Positions 15,178 to 29,800 of a stretch of 64,000 nucleotides of DNA are shown here, piece by piece. The DNA is taken from assembly GCF_050948215.1 (NCBI RefSeq), contig NW_027488950.1, positions 124,001 through 188,000 on the forward strand. The letters run 5' to 3'. The DNA is from Halictus rubicundus. Taxonomy: Eukaryota > Arthropoda > Insecta > Hymenoptera > Halictidae. Each line of letters starts with the position of its first letter. Position 1 is the stretch's first letter. A model generated the notes under the pieces. The model saw nothing but the letters and a program-made list of their open reading frames with translations, had not been told where the DNA came from and did no database searches. The translations under genes and the position numbers were made by a program.

Positions 15178-18100
15178 ATGCTCTATCCTATCCTATCCCC
15201 TAACATATCCTATCCTCTATTCCATCCTATTCTCTATCCTATCCTATCCTCTATCATATCCTCTATCCTATCCTCTATCCTATCCTCTATCCTATCCTCT
15301 ATCCTATTCTATCCTCTATTCTATCCTATCGTCTATCCTATCCTCTATCCTATCCTATCCTATCGTCTATCCTATCCTCTATCCTATCCTATCCTGTATC
15401 CTATCCTATCCTCTATCCTATCCTATCCTATCCCCTATCCTATCCTATCTTCTATCCTATCCTATCCTCTATCCTATCATATCCTCTATCCTATAATATC
15501 CTCTATCCTATCCTATCCTCTATCCAATCCTCTATCCTATCCTCTATCCTATCCTATCTTCTGTCCTATCCTATCCTCTATCCTATCAAATCCCCTATCC
15601 TATCCTCTATCCTATCCTATCCTCTATCCTATCCTATCCTCTATCCTATCCTCTATCCTATCCTATCCTCTATTATATCCTATCGTCTATCCTATCCTAT
15701 CCTCTATCCTATCATATCCTCTATCCTATCATATCCTCTATCCTATCCTATCCCCTATCCAATGCTCTATCCCATCCTATCCTCTATCCTATCCTATCCT
15801 CTATCCTATCCTCTATCCTCTATCCTATCCTATCCTCTATCCTATCCTATCCTCTATCCTATCCTATCGTCTATCCTATCAAATCCCCTATCCTATCCTC
15901 TATCCTATCCTATCATCTATCCTCTATCCTATCCTCTATCCTATCCTATCCTATATCCTGTCCTATCGTCTATCCTATCCTCTATCCTATCCTGTCGTAT
16001 ATCCTATCCTCTATCCTATCCTATCCTCTATCCCATCCTATCCTCTATCCTATCCTATCCTCTATCCTATCCCATCTTCTATCCTATCCTATCGTCTATC
16101 CTATCCTCTATCCTATCCTATCCTCTATCCTATCCTATCCTCTATCCTATCCTATCCTCTATCCTATCCTATCATCTATCCTCAATCCTATCCTTTCCTG
16201 TATCCTATCCAATCCTCTATCCTATCCTATCCTCTATCCTATCCTGTCCTCTATCCTATGCTATCCTCTATCCTATCCTCAATCCTAACCTATTCTCTAT
16301 CCTATCCTCTATCCTATCCTATCCTCTATCCTATCCTATCGTCTATCCTATCCTCTTTCCTATCCTATCCTCTATCCTATCAAATCCCCTATCCTATCCT
16401 CTATCGTATCCTATCATCTATCATCAATCCTATCCTTTCCTGTATCCTATCCAATCGTCTATCCTATCCTATCCTCTATCCTATCCTATCCTATCCTCTA
16501 TCCTATCCTCTATCCTATCCTATCCTCTATCCTATCCTATCCTCTATCCTATCCTATCCCCTATCCTATCCTATCGTCTATCCTATCCTCTATCCTATCC
16601 TATCCTCTATTCTATCCTATCCTATCCTCTATCCTATCCTATCCTCTATCCTATCCTATCCTCTATCATATCCTATCATCTATCCTCTATCGTATCCTAT
16701 CCTCTATCCTATCCTATCGTCTATCCTATCCTCTATACTATCCTATCCTCTATCCGATCCTATCCTCTATCCTATCCTATCTTCTATCCTATCCTATCCT
16801 CTATCCTATCAAATCCCCTACCCTATCCTCTATCCTATCCTATCCTGTATCCTATCCAATCCTCTATCCTATCCTATCATCTATCCTCTATCCTATCCAT
16901 TCCTCTATCCTAGCCTATCCTCTATCCTATCATATCCTCTATCCTATAATATCCTCTATCCTATCCTATCCTCTATCCAATCCTCTATCCTATTCTATCC
17001 TCTATTCTATCCTGTACTGTATCCTATCAAATCCCCTATCCTATCCTCTGTACTATCCTATCCTCTATCCTATCCTATCGTCTATCCTATCGTCTATCCT
17101 ATCCTATCCTCTATCCTATCCTATCGTCTATCCTATCCTCTATCCTATCCTATCCTCTATCCTATCCTATCCCCTATCGTATCCTGTTCTCTATCCTATC
17201 CAATCCCCTATCCTATCCTCTATCCTATTCTATCGCCTAAGATATCGTATCCTCTATCCTATCCTGTCCTCTATCCTATCCTATCCTCTATCCTATCCTA
17301 TCCTCTATCCTATCCTCAATCCTATCCTTTCCTGTATCCTATCTAATCCTCTATCCTATCCTATCCTCTATCCTATCCTGTCCTCTATCCTATCCTATCG
17401 TCTATCCTATCCTCTATCCTATCCTATCCTGTATCCTATCCAATGCTCTATCCTATCCTATCATCTATCCTCTATCCTATCCAATCCTCTATCCTATCCT
17501 ATCCTCTATCCTATCCTATCCTCTATCCTATAATATCTACTATCCTATCCTATCCTCTATCCTATCCTATCCTCTATCCTATCCTAGCATCTATCCTATC
17601 CTATCCTCTATCCTATAATATCTACTATCCTATCCTATCCTCTATCCTATCCTATCCTCTATCCTATCCTATCGTCTATCCTATCCTCTATCCTATCCTA
17701 TCCTCTATCCTATCCTATCCTCTATCCTATCCTATCGTCTATCCTCTCCTAGCCTCTATCCTATCCTATCCTCTATAGTATCCTATCCTCTATCCTATCC
17801 TATCCTATCTTCTATCCTACCCTATCCTATCCTCTATCCTAACCTATTCTCTATCCTATCCTCTATCCTATCCTCTATCCTATCCTCTATCCTATCCTAT
17901 CCTCTATCCTATCCTATCCTCTATCCCATCCTATCCTCTATCCTATCCTATCCTCTATCCTATCCCATCTTCTATCCTATCCTATCCTCTATCCTATCAA
18001 ATCCCCTATCCTATCCTCTGTCCTATCCTATCCTCTATCCTATCAAATCCCCTATCCTATCAAATCCCCTATCCTATCCTCTATCCTATCCTATCCTCTA

Positions 18101-19640
18101 TCCTATCCTATCCTCTATCCTATCCTCTATCCTATCCTATCCTCTATTATATCCTATCGTCTATCCTATCCTATCCTCTATCCTATCATATCCTCTATCC
18201 TATAATATCCTCTATCCTATCCTATCCCCTATCCAATGCTCTATCCCATCCTATCCTCTATCCTATCCTATCCTCTATCCTATCCTCTATCCTCTATCCT
18301 ATCCTATCCTCTATCCTATCCTATCGTCTATCCTATCAAATCCCCTATCCTATCCTCTATCCTATCCTATCATCTATCCTCTATCCTATCCTCTATCCTA
18401 TCCTATCCTATATCCTGTCCTATCGTCTATCCTATCCTCTATCCTATCCTGTCGTATATCCTATCCTCTATCCTATCCTATCCTCTATCCCATCCTATCC
18501 TCTATCCTATCCTATCCTCTATCCTATCCCATCTTCTATCCTATCCTATCCTCTATCCTATCAAATCCCCTATCCTATCCTCTGTCCTATCCTATCATCT
18601 ATCCTATCCTATCCTCTATCCTATCAAATCCCCTATCCTATCAAATCCCCTATCCTATCCTCTATCCTATCCTATCCTCTATCCTATCCTATCATCTATC
18701 CTATCCTATCCTCTATCCTATCCTATCCTCTATCCTATCCTATCCTCTATCCTATCCTATCCTCTATCCTATCCTATCCTCTATCCTATCCTATCCTCTA
18801 TCCTATCCTATCCTCTATCCTATCCTATCCTCTATCCTATCCTATCCTCTATCCTATCCTCTATCCTATCCTATCCTCTATTATATCCTATCGTCTATCC
18901 TATCCTATCCTCTATCCTATCATATCCTCTATCCTATAATATCCTCTATCCTATCCTATCCCCTATCCAATGCTCTATCCCATCCTATCCTCTATCCTAT
19001 CCTATCCTCTATCCTATCCTCTATCCTCTATCCTATCCTATCCTCTATCCTATCCTATCCTCTATCCTATCCTATCCTCTATCCTATCCTATCCTCTATC
19101 CTATCCTATCCTCTATCCTATCCTATCCTCTATCCTATCCTATCCTCTATCCTATCCTATCCTCTATCCTATCCTATCCTCTATCCTATCCTATCCTCTA
19201 TCCTATCCTATCCTCTATCCTATCCTATCCTCTATAGTCTATCCTATCCTATCCTCTATCCTAACCTATTCTCTATCCTATCCTCTATCCTATCCTCTAT
19301 CCTATCCTATCCTCTATCCTATCCTATCCTCTATCCTATCCTATCCTCTATCCTATCCTGTCGTCTATCCTATCCTCTATCCTATCCTATCCTCTATCCT
19401 ATCCTATCCTATCCTATAATATCCTCTATCCTATCCTATCCTCTATCCTATCCCATCTTCTATCCTATCCTATCCTCTATCCTATCAAATCCCCTATCCT
19501 ATCCTCTGTCCTATCCTATCCTCTATCCTATCCTATCTTCTATCCTATCAAATCCCCTACCCTATCAAATCCCCTATCCTATCCTCTATCCTATCCTATC
19601 CTCTATCCTATCCTATCGTCTATCCTATCCTCTATCCTAT
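15160..19640 (+). repeat. Long satellite block, copy 2 of the ~9.5-10.1-kb-offset pair
   Basis: Partner of 5,060-10,060, with markers at 15,178, 15,762, 16,258, 17,443 and 18,236 in the same order. The segment at about 16,090-16,170 replaces about 600 bp of the other copy. The right part (after about 19,235) also overlaps the start of the block that matches the window's first 3 kb, so the left third of the array is a nested mosaic of the same modules. Confidence 0.75.
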
Positions 19641-22095
19641 CCTATGCTCTATCCTATCCTATCCCCTAACATATCCTATCCTCTATCCTATCCTATTCTC
19701 TATCCTATCCTATCCTCTATCATATCCTCTATCCTATCCTCTATCCTATCCTCTATCCTATCCTCTATCCTATTCTATCCTCTATTCTATCCTATCGTCT
19801 ATCCTATCCTCTATCCTATCCTATCCTATCGTCTATCCTATCCTCTATCCTATCCTATCCTCTATCCTATCCTATCCTCTATCCTATCCTATCCTCTATC
19901 CTATCCTATCCTATCCCCTATCCTATCCTATCTTCTATCCTATCCTATCCTCTATCCTATCATATCCTCTATCCTATAATATCCTCTATCCTATCCTATC
20001 CTCTATCCAATCCTCTATCCTATCCTCTATCCTATCCTATCTTCTGTCCTATCCTATCCTCTATCCTATCAAATCCCCTATCCTATCCTCTATCCTATCC
20101 TATACTCTATCCTATCCTATCGTCTATCCTATCCTCTTTCCTATCCTATCCTCTATCCTATCAAATCCCCTATCCTATCCTCTATCCTATCCTATCATCT
20201 ATCCTCTATCCTATCCTCTATCCTATCCTATCCTCTGTCCTATCCTATCGTCTATCCTATCCTCTTTCCTATCCTATCCTCTATCCTATCAAATCCCCTA
20301 TCCTATCCTCTATCCTATCCTATCATCTATCCTCTATCCTATCCTCTATCCTATCCTATCCTCTATCCCATCCTATCCTCTATCGTATCCTATCCTCTAT
20401 CCTATCAAATCCCCTATCCTATCCTCTGTCCTATCCTATCCTCTATCCTATCCTATCCTCTATCCTATCAAATCCCCTATCCTATCCTCTATCCTCTATC
20501 CTATCCTATCCTCTATCCTATCCTATCCTCTATCCTATCCTATCCTGTATCCTATCCTATCCTCTATCCTAACCTATTCTCTATCCTATCCTCTATCCTA
20601 TCCTCTATCCTATCCTATCATCTATCCTATCCTATCCTCTATCCCATCCTATCCTCTATCCTATCCTATCCTCTATCCTATCCCATCTTCTATCCTATCC
20701 TATCCTCTATCCTATCAAATCCCCTATCCTATCCTCTGTCCTATCCTATCCTCTATCCTATCAAATCCCCTATCCTATCAAATCCCCTATCCTATCCTCT
20801 ATCCTATCCTATCCTCTATCCTATCCTATCCTCTATCCTATCCTCTATCCTATCCTATCCTCTATTATATCCTATCGTCTATCCTATCCTATCCTCTATC
20901 CTATCATATCCTCTATCCTATAATATCCTCTATCCTATCCTATCCCCTATCCAATGCTCTATCCCATCCTATCCTCTATCCTATCCTATCCTCTATCCTA
21001 TCCTCTATCCTCTATCCTATCCTATCCTCTATCCTATCCTATCCTCTATCCTATCCTATCGTCTATCCTATCAAATCCCCTATCCTATCCTCTATCCTAT
21101 CCTATCATCTATCCTCTATCCTATCCTCTATCCTATCCTATCCTATATCCTGTCCTATCGTCTATCCTATCCTCTATCCTATCCTGTCGTATATCCTATC
21201 CTCTATCCTATCCTATCCTCTATCCCATCCTATCCTCTATCCTATCCTATCCTCTATCCTATCCCATCTTCTATCCTATCCTATCCTCTATCCTATCAAA
21301 TCCCCTATCCTATCCTCTGTCCTATCCTATCATCTATCCTATCCTATCCTCTATCCTATCAAATCCCCTATCCTATCAAATCCCCTATCCTATCCTCTAT
21401 CCTATCCTATCCTCTATCCTATCCTATCCTCTATCCTATCCTATCCTCTATCCTATCCTATCCTCTATCCTATCCTATCCTCTATCCTATCCTATCCTCT
21501 ATCCTATCCTATCCTCTATCCTATCCTATCCTCTATCCTATCCTATCCTCTATCCTATCCTATCCTCTATCCTATCCTATCCTCTATCCTATCCTATCCT
21601 CTATCCTATCCTATCCTCTATCCTATCCTATCCTCTATCCTATCCTATCCTCTATCCTATCCTATCCTCTATCCTATCCTATCCTCTATCCTATCCTATC
21701 CTCTATCCTATCCTATCCTCTATCCTATCCTATCCTCTATCCTATCCTATCCTCTATCCTATCCTATCCTCTATCCTATCCTATCCTCTATCCTATCCTC
21801 TATCCTATCCTATCCTCTATTATATCCTATCGTCTATCCTATCCTATCCTCTATCCTATCATATCCTCTATCCTATAATATCCTCTATCCTATCCTATCC
21901 CCTATCCAATGCTCTATCCCATCCTATCCTCTATCCTATCCTATCCTCTATCCTATCCTCTATCCTCTATCCTATCCTATCCTCTATCCTATCCTATCCT
22001 CTATCCTATCCTCTATCCTATCCTATCCTCTATCCTATCCTATCCTCTATCCTATCCTATCCTCTATCCTATCCTATCCTCTATCCTATCCTATC
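18845..22095 (+). repeat. Long satellite block, copy 2 of the 18,844-bp-offset pair
   Basis: Partner of 1-3,200, with the same private variants in the same order (19,235; 19,644; 20,954; 21,909). It contains a canonical 17-mer run at about 21,400-21,800 that is 51 bp longer than in the other copy. Confidence 0.8.
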
Positions 22096-22570
22096 CTCTA
22101 TCCTAACCTATTCTCTATCCTATCCTCTATCCTATCCTCTATCCTATCCTATCCTCTATCCTATCCTATCCTCTATCCTATCCTATCCTCTATCCTATCC
22201 TGTCGTCTATCCTATCCTCTATCCTATCCTATCCTCTATCCTATCCTATCGTCTATCCTATCCTATCATCTATCCTATCCTATCCTCTATCCTATCCTAT
22301 CCTGTATCCTCTATCCTATCCTATCCTCTATCCTATCCTATCCTCTATCCTATCCTATCGTCTATCCTATCCTCTATCCTATCCTGTCGTCTATCCTATC
22401 CTCTATCCTATCCTATCGTCTATCCTATCCTATCCTCTATCCTATCCTATCGTCTATCCTATCCTCTATCCTATCCTATCCTCTATCCTATCCTATCCTC
22501 TATCCTATCCTATCCTCTATCCTATCCTATCCTCTATCCTATCCTATCCTCTATCCTATCCTATCCTCTA

Positions 22571-25500
22571 TCATATCCTATCATCTATCCTCTATCCTAT
22601 CCTATCCTGTATCCTATCCTGTATCCTATCCAATCCTCTATTCTATCCTATCATCTATCATCAATCCTATATTTTCCTGTATCCTATCCAATCCTCTATC
22701 CTATCAAATCCCCTATCCTATCCTCTATCCTATCCTATCCTCTATCCTATCCTATCCCCTATCGTATCCTGTTCTCTATCCTATCCAATCCCCTATCCTA
22801 TCCTCTATCCTATTCTATCGCCTAAGATATCGTATCCTCTATCCTATCCTATCCTCTATCCTATCCTGTCCTCTATCCTATCCTATCCTCTATCCTATCC
22901 TCAATCCTATCCTTTCCTGTATCCTATCCAATCCTCTATCCTATCCTATCCTCTATCCTATCCTGTCCTCTATCCTATCCTATCGTCTATCCTATCCTCT
23001 ATCCTGTCCTATCCTGTATCCTATCCAATGCTCTATCCTATCCTATCATCTATCCTCTATCCTATCCAATCCTCTATCCTATCCTATCCTCTATCCTATC
23101 CTATCCTCTATCCCATCCTATTCTCTATCCTATCCTATCTTCTATCCCATCCTATTCTCTATCCTATCCTATCTTCTATCCTATCCTATCCTCTATCCTA
23201 TCAAATCCCCTATCCTATCCTCTATCCTATCCTATCCTCTATCCTATCCTCTATCCTATCCTATCCTCTATCCTATCCTATCCCCTATCGTATCCTGTTC
23301 TCTATCCTATCCAATCCCCTATCCTATCCTCTATCCTATTCTATCGCCTAAGATATCGTATCCTCTATCCTATCCTGTCCTCTATCCTATCCTATCCTCT
23401 ATCCTATCCTATCCTCTATCCTATCCTCAATCCTATCCTTTCCTGTATCCTATCCAATCCTCTATCCTATCCTATCCTCTATCCTATCCTGTCCTCTATC
23501 CTATCCTATCGTCTATCCTATCCTCTATCCTATCCTATCCTGTATCCTATCCAATGCTCTATCCTATCCTATCATCTATCCTCTATCCTATCCAATCCTC
23601 TATCCTATCCTATCCTCTATCCTATCCTATCCTCTATCCTATAATATCTACTATCCTATCCTATCCTCTATCCTATCCTATCCTCTATCCTATCCTAGCA
23701 TCTATCCTATCCTATCCTCTATCCTATAATATCTACTATCCTATCCTATCCTCTATCCTATCCTATCCTCTATCCTATCCTATCGTCTATCCTATCCTCT
23801 ATCCTATCCTATCCTCTATCCTATCCTATCCTCTATCCTATCCTATCGTCTATCCTCTCCTAGCCTCTATCCTATCCTATCCTCTATAGTATCCTATCCT
23901 CTATCCTATCCTATCCTATCTTCTATCCTACCCTATCATCTATCCAATCAAATCCCCTATCCTATCCTCTATCCTATCTTATCCTCTATCCTATCCTATC
24001 TTCTGTCCTATCCTATCCTCTATCCTATCAAATCCCCTATCCTATCCTCTATCCTATCCTATCCTCTACCCTATCCTATCGTCTATCCTATCCTCTTTCC
24101 TATCCTATCCTCTATCCTATCCTGTCCTCTATCCTATCCTATCGTCTATCCTATCCTCTATCCTGTCCTATCCTGTATCCTATCCAATGCTCTATCCTAT
24201 CCTATCATCTATCCTCTATCCTATCCAATCCTCTATCCTATCCTATCCTCTATCCTATCCTATCCTCTATCCTATAATATCTACTATCCTATCCTATCCT
24301 CTATCCTATCCTATCCTCTATCCTATCCTAGCATCTATCCTATCCTATCCTCTATCCTATCCTATCGTCTATCCTATCCTCTATCCTATCCTATCCTCTA
24401 TCCTATCCTATCGTCTATCCTATCCTCTATCCTATCCTATCCTCTATCCTATCCTATCCTCTATCCTATCCTATCGTCTATCCTCCCCTAGCCTCTATCC
24501 TATCCTATCCTCTATAGTATCCTATCCTCTATAATATTCTATCCTATCTTCTATCCTACCCTATCATCTATCCAATCAAATCCCCTATCCTATCCTCTAT
24601 CCTATCTTATCCTCTATCCTATCCTATCTTCTATCCTATCCTATCATCTATCCTCAATCCTATCCTTTCCTGTATCCTATCCAATCCTCTATCCTATCCT
24701 ATCCTCTATCCTATCCTGTCCTCTATCCTATGCTATCCTCTATCCTATCCTCAATCCTAACCTATTATCTATCCTATCCTCTATCCTATCCAATCCTCTA
24801 TCCTAGCCTATCCTCTATCCTATCATATCCTCTATCCTATAATATCCTCTATCCTATCCTATCCTCTATCCAATCCTCTATCCTATTCTATCCTCTATTC
24901 TATCCTGTACTGTATCCTATCAAATGCCCTATCCTATCCTCTGTACTATCCTATCCTCTATCCTATCCTATCGTCTATCCTATCGTCTATCCTATCCTAT
25001 CCTCTATCCTATCCTATCGTCTATCCTATCCTCTATCCTATCCTTTATCCTATCCTATCCTCTATCCCATCCTATTCTCTATCCTATCCTATCTTCTATC
25101 CCATCCTATTCTCTATCCTATCCTATCTTCTATCCTATCCTATCCTCTATCCTATCAAATCCCCTATCCTATCCTCTATCCTATCCTATCCTCTATCCTA
25201 TCCTCTATCCTATCCTATCCTCTATCCTATCCTATCCCCTATCGTATCCTGTTCTCTATCCTATCCAATCCCCTATCCTATCCTCTATCCTATTCTATCG
25301 CCTAAGATATCGTATCCTCTATCCTATCCTGTCCTCTATCCTATCCTATCCTCTATCCTATCCTATCCTCTATCCTATCCTCAATCCTATCCTTTCCTGT
25401 ATCCTATCCAATCCTCTATCCTATCCTATCCTCTATCCTATCCTGTCCTCTATCCTATCCTATCGTCTATCCTATCCTCTATCCTATCCTATCCTGTATC

Positions 25501-26814
25501 CTATCCAATGCTCTATCCTATCCTATCATCTATCCTCTATCCTATCCAATCCTCTATCCTATCCTATCCTCTATCCTATCCTATCCTCTATCCTATAATA
25601 TCTACTATCCTATCCTATCCTCTATCCTATCCTATCCTCTATCCTATCCTAGCATCTATCCTATCCTATCCTCTATCCTATAATATCTACTATCCTATCC
25701 TATCCTCTATCCTATCCTATCCTCTATCCTATCCTATCGTCTATCCTATCCTCTATCCTATCCTATCCTCTATCCTATCCTATCCTCTATCCTATCCTAT
25801 CGTCTATCCTCTCCTAGCCTCTATCCTATCCTATCCTCTATAGTATCCTATCCTCTATCCTATCCTATCCTATCTTCTATCCTACCCTATCATCTATCCA
25901 ATCAAATCCCCTATCCTATCCTCTATCCTATCTTATCCTCTATCCTATCCTATCTTCTGTCCTATCCTATCCTCTATCCTATCAAATCCCCTATCCTATC
26001 CTCTATCCTATCCTATCCTCTACCCTATCCTATCGTCTATCCTATCCTCTTTCCTATCCTATCCTCTATCCTATCAAATCCCCTATCCTATCCTCTATCC
26101 TATACTATCATCTATCCTCTATCCTATCGTCTATCCTATCCTATCCTCTATCCTATCCTATCGTCTATCCTATCCTCTATCCTATCCTGTCGTCTGTCCT
26201 ATCCTCTATCCTATCCTATCCTCTATCCCATCCTATCCTCTATCCTATCCTATCCTCTATCCTATCCCATCTTCTATCCTATCCTATCCTCTATCCTATC
26301 AAATCCCCTATCCTTTCCTCTGTCCTATCCTATCCTCTATCCTATCCTACCCTCTATCCTATCAAATCCCCTATCCTATCCTCTATCCTATCCTATCCTC
26401 TATCCTATCCTATCCTCTATCCTATCCTATCGTCTATCCTATCCTCTATCCTCTCCTATGCTCTATCCTATCCTATCCCCTATCATATCCTATCCTCTAT
26501 CCTATCCTATTCTCTATCCTATCCTATCCTCTATCCTATCCTCTATCCTATCCTCTATCCTATCCTCTATCCTATCCTCTATCCTATCCTATCCTCTATC
26601 CTATCCTATCCTCTATCCTATCCTATCCTCTATCCTATCCTATCCCCTATCCTATCCTATCGTCTATCCTATCCTCTATCCTATCCTATCCTCTATCCTA
26701 TCCTATCCTCTATCCTATCCTATCCTCTATCCTATCCTATCCTCTATCCTATCCTATCCTCTATCCTATCCTATCCTCTATCCTATCCTATCCTCTATCC
26801 TATCCTATCCTCTA
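22571..26814 (+). repeat. 4,244-bp higher-order unit, copy A (direct tandem)
   Basis: The unit is delimited by a TCATATCCTATCATC variant that occurs at 22,571 and again at 26,815. At least nine internal markers are displaced by exactly 4,244 bp: 22,821/27,065, 23,028/27,272, 23,347/27,591, 23,554/27,798, 24,187/28,431, 24,730/28,974, 24,924/29,168, 25,301/29,545 and 25,508/29,752. Every private variant I checked, including the rare CTCCCCTAGCC and ATAATATTC forms near 24,485-24,540, is shared with copy B. Exact ends are uncertain because both borders fall in canonical monomers. Confidence 0.88.
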
Positions 26815-29800
26815 TCATATCCTATCATCTATCCTCTATCCTATCCTATCCTGTATCCTATCCTGTATCCTATCCAATCCTCTATTCTATCCTATCATCT
26901 ATCATCAATCCTATATTTTCCTGTATCCTATCCAATCCTCTATCCTATCAAATCCCCTATCCTATCCTCTATCCTATCCTATCCTCTATCCTATCCTATC
27001 CCCTATCGTATCCTGTTCTCTATCCTATCCAATCCCCTATCCTATCCTCTATCCTATTCTATCGCCTAAGATATCGTATCCTCTATCCTATCCTATCCTC
27101 TATCCTATCCTGTCCTCTATCCTATCCTATCCTCTATCCTATCCTCAATCCTATCCTTTCCTGTATCCTATCCAATCCTCTATCCTATCCTATCCTCTAT
27201 CCTATCCTGTCCTCTATCCTATCCTATCGTCTATCCTATCCTCTATCCTGTCCTATCCTGTATCCTATCCAATGCTCTATCCTATCCTATCATCTATCCT
27301 CTATCCTATCCAATCCTCTATCCTATCCTATCCTCTATCCTATCCTATCCTCTATCCCATCCTATTCTCTATCCTATCCTATCTTCTATCCCATCCTATT
27401 CTCTATCCTATCCTATCTTCTATCCTATCCTATCCTCTATCCTATCAAATCCCCTATCCTATCCTCTATCCTATCCTATCCTCTATCCTATCCTCTATCC
27501 TATCCTATCCTCTATCCTATCCTATCCCCTATCGTATCCTGTTCTCTATCCTATCCAATCCCCTATCCTATCCTCTATCCTATTCTATCGCCTAAGATAT
27601 CGTATCCTCTATCCTATCCTGTCCTCTATCCTATCCTATCCTCTATCCTATCCTATCCTCTATCCTATCCTCAATCCTATCCTTTCCTGTATCCTATCCA
27701 ATCCTCTATCCTATCCTATCCTCTATCCTATCCTGTCCTCTATCCTATCCTATCGTCTATCCTATCCTCTATCCTATCCTATCCTGTATCCTATCCAATG
27801 CTCTATCCTATCCTATCATCTATCCTCTATCCTATCCAATCCTCTATCCTATCCTATCCTCTATCCTATCCTATCCTCTATCCTATAATATCTACTATCC
27901 TATCCTATCCTCTATCCTATCCTATCCTCTATCCTATCCTAGCATCTATCCTATCCTATCCTCTATCCTATAATATCTACTATCCTATCCTATCCTCTAT
28001 CCTATCCTATCCTCTATCCTATCCTATCGTCTATCCTATCCTCTATCCTATCCTATCCTCTATCCTATCCTATCCTCTATCCTATCCTATCGTCTATCCT
28101 CTCCTAGCCTCTATCCTATCCTATCCTCTATAGTATCCTATCCTCTATCCTATCCTATCCTATCTTCTATCCTACCCTATCATCTATCCAATCAAATCCC
28201 CTATCCTATCCTCTATCCTATCTTATCCTCTATCCTATCCTATCTTCTGTCCTATCCTATCCTCTATCCTATCAAATCCCCTATCCTATCCTCTATCCTA
28301 TCCTATCCTCTACCCTATCCTATCGTCTATCCTATCCTCTTTCCTATCCTATCCTCTATCCTATCCTGTCCTCTATCCTATCCTATCGTCTATCCTATCC
28401 TCTATCCTGTCCTATCCTGTATCCTATCCAATGCTCTATCCTATCCTATCATCTATCCTCTATCCTATCCAATCCTCTATCCTATCCTATCCTCTATCCT
28501 ATCCTATCCTCTATCCTATAATATCTACTATCCTATCCTATCCTCTATCCTATCCTATCCTCTATCCTATCCTAGCATCTATCCTATCCTATCCTCTATC
28601 CTATCCTATCGTCTATCCTATCCTCTATCCTATCCTATCCTCTATCCTATCCTATCGTCTATCCTATCCTCTATCCTATCCTATCCTCTATCCTATCCTA
28701 TCCTCTATCCTATCCTATCGTCTATCCTCCCCTAGCCTCTATCCTATCCTATCCTCTATAGTATCCTATCCTCTATAATATTCTATCCTATCTTCTATCC
28801 TACCCTATCATCTATCCAATCAAATCCCCTATCCTATCCTCTATCCTATCTTATCCTCTATCCTATCCTATCTTCTATCCTATCCTATCATCTATCCTCA
28901 ATCCTATCCTTTCCTGTATCCTATCCAATCCTCTATCCTATCCTATCCTCTATCCTATCCTGTCCTCTATCCTATGCTATCCTCTATCCTATCCTCAATC
29001 CTAACCTATTATCTATCCTATCCTCTATCCTATCCAATCCTCTATCCTAGCCTATCCTCTATCCTATCATATCCTCTATCCTATAATATCCTCTATCCTA
29101 TCCTATCCTCTATCCAATCCTCTATCCTATTCTATCCTCTATTCTATCCTGTACTGTATCCTATCAAATGCCCTATCCTATCCTCTGTACTATCCTATCC
29201 TCTATCCTATCCTATCGTCTATCCTATCGTCTATCCTATCCTATCCTCTATCCTATCCTATCGTCTATCCTATCCTCTATCCTATCCTTTATCCTATCCT
29301 ATCCTCTATCCCATCCTATTCTCTATCCTATCCTATCTTCTATCCCATCCTATTCTCTATCCTATCCTATCTTCTATCCTATCCTATCCTCTATCCTATC
29401 AAATCCCCTATCCTATCCTCTATCCTATCCTATCCTCTATCCTATCCTCTATCCTATCCTATCCTCTATCCTATCCTATCCCCTATCGTATCCTGTTCTC
29501 TATCCTATCCAATCCCCTATCCTATCCTCTATCCTATTCTATCGCCTAAGATATCGTATCCTCTATCCTATCCTGTCCTCTATCCTATCCTATCCTCTAT
29601 CCTATCCTATCCTCTATCCTATCCTCAATCCTATCCTTTCCTGTATCCTATCCAATCCTCTATCCTATCCTATCCTCTATCCTATCCTGTCCTCTATCCT
29701 ATCCTATCGTCTATCCTATCCTCTATCCTATCCTATCCTGTATCCTATCCAATGCTCTATCCTATCCTATCATCTATCCTCTATCCTATCCAATCCTCTA

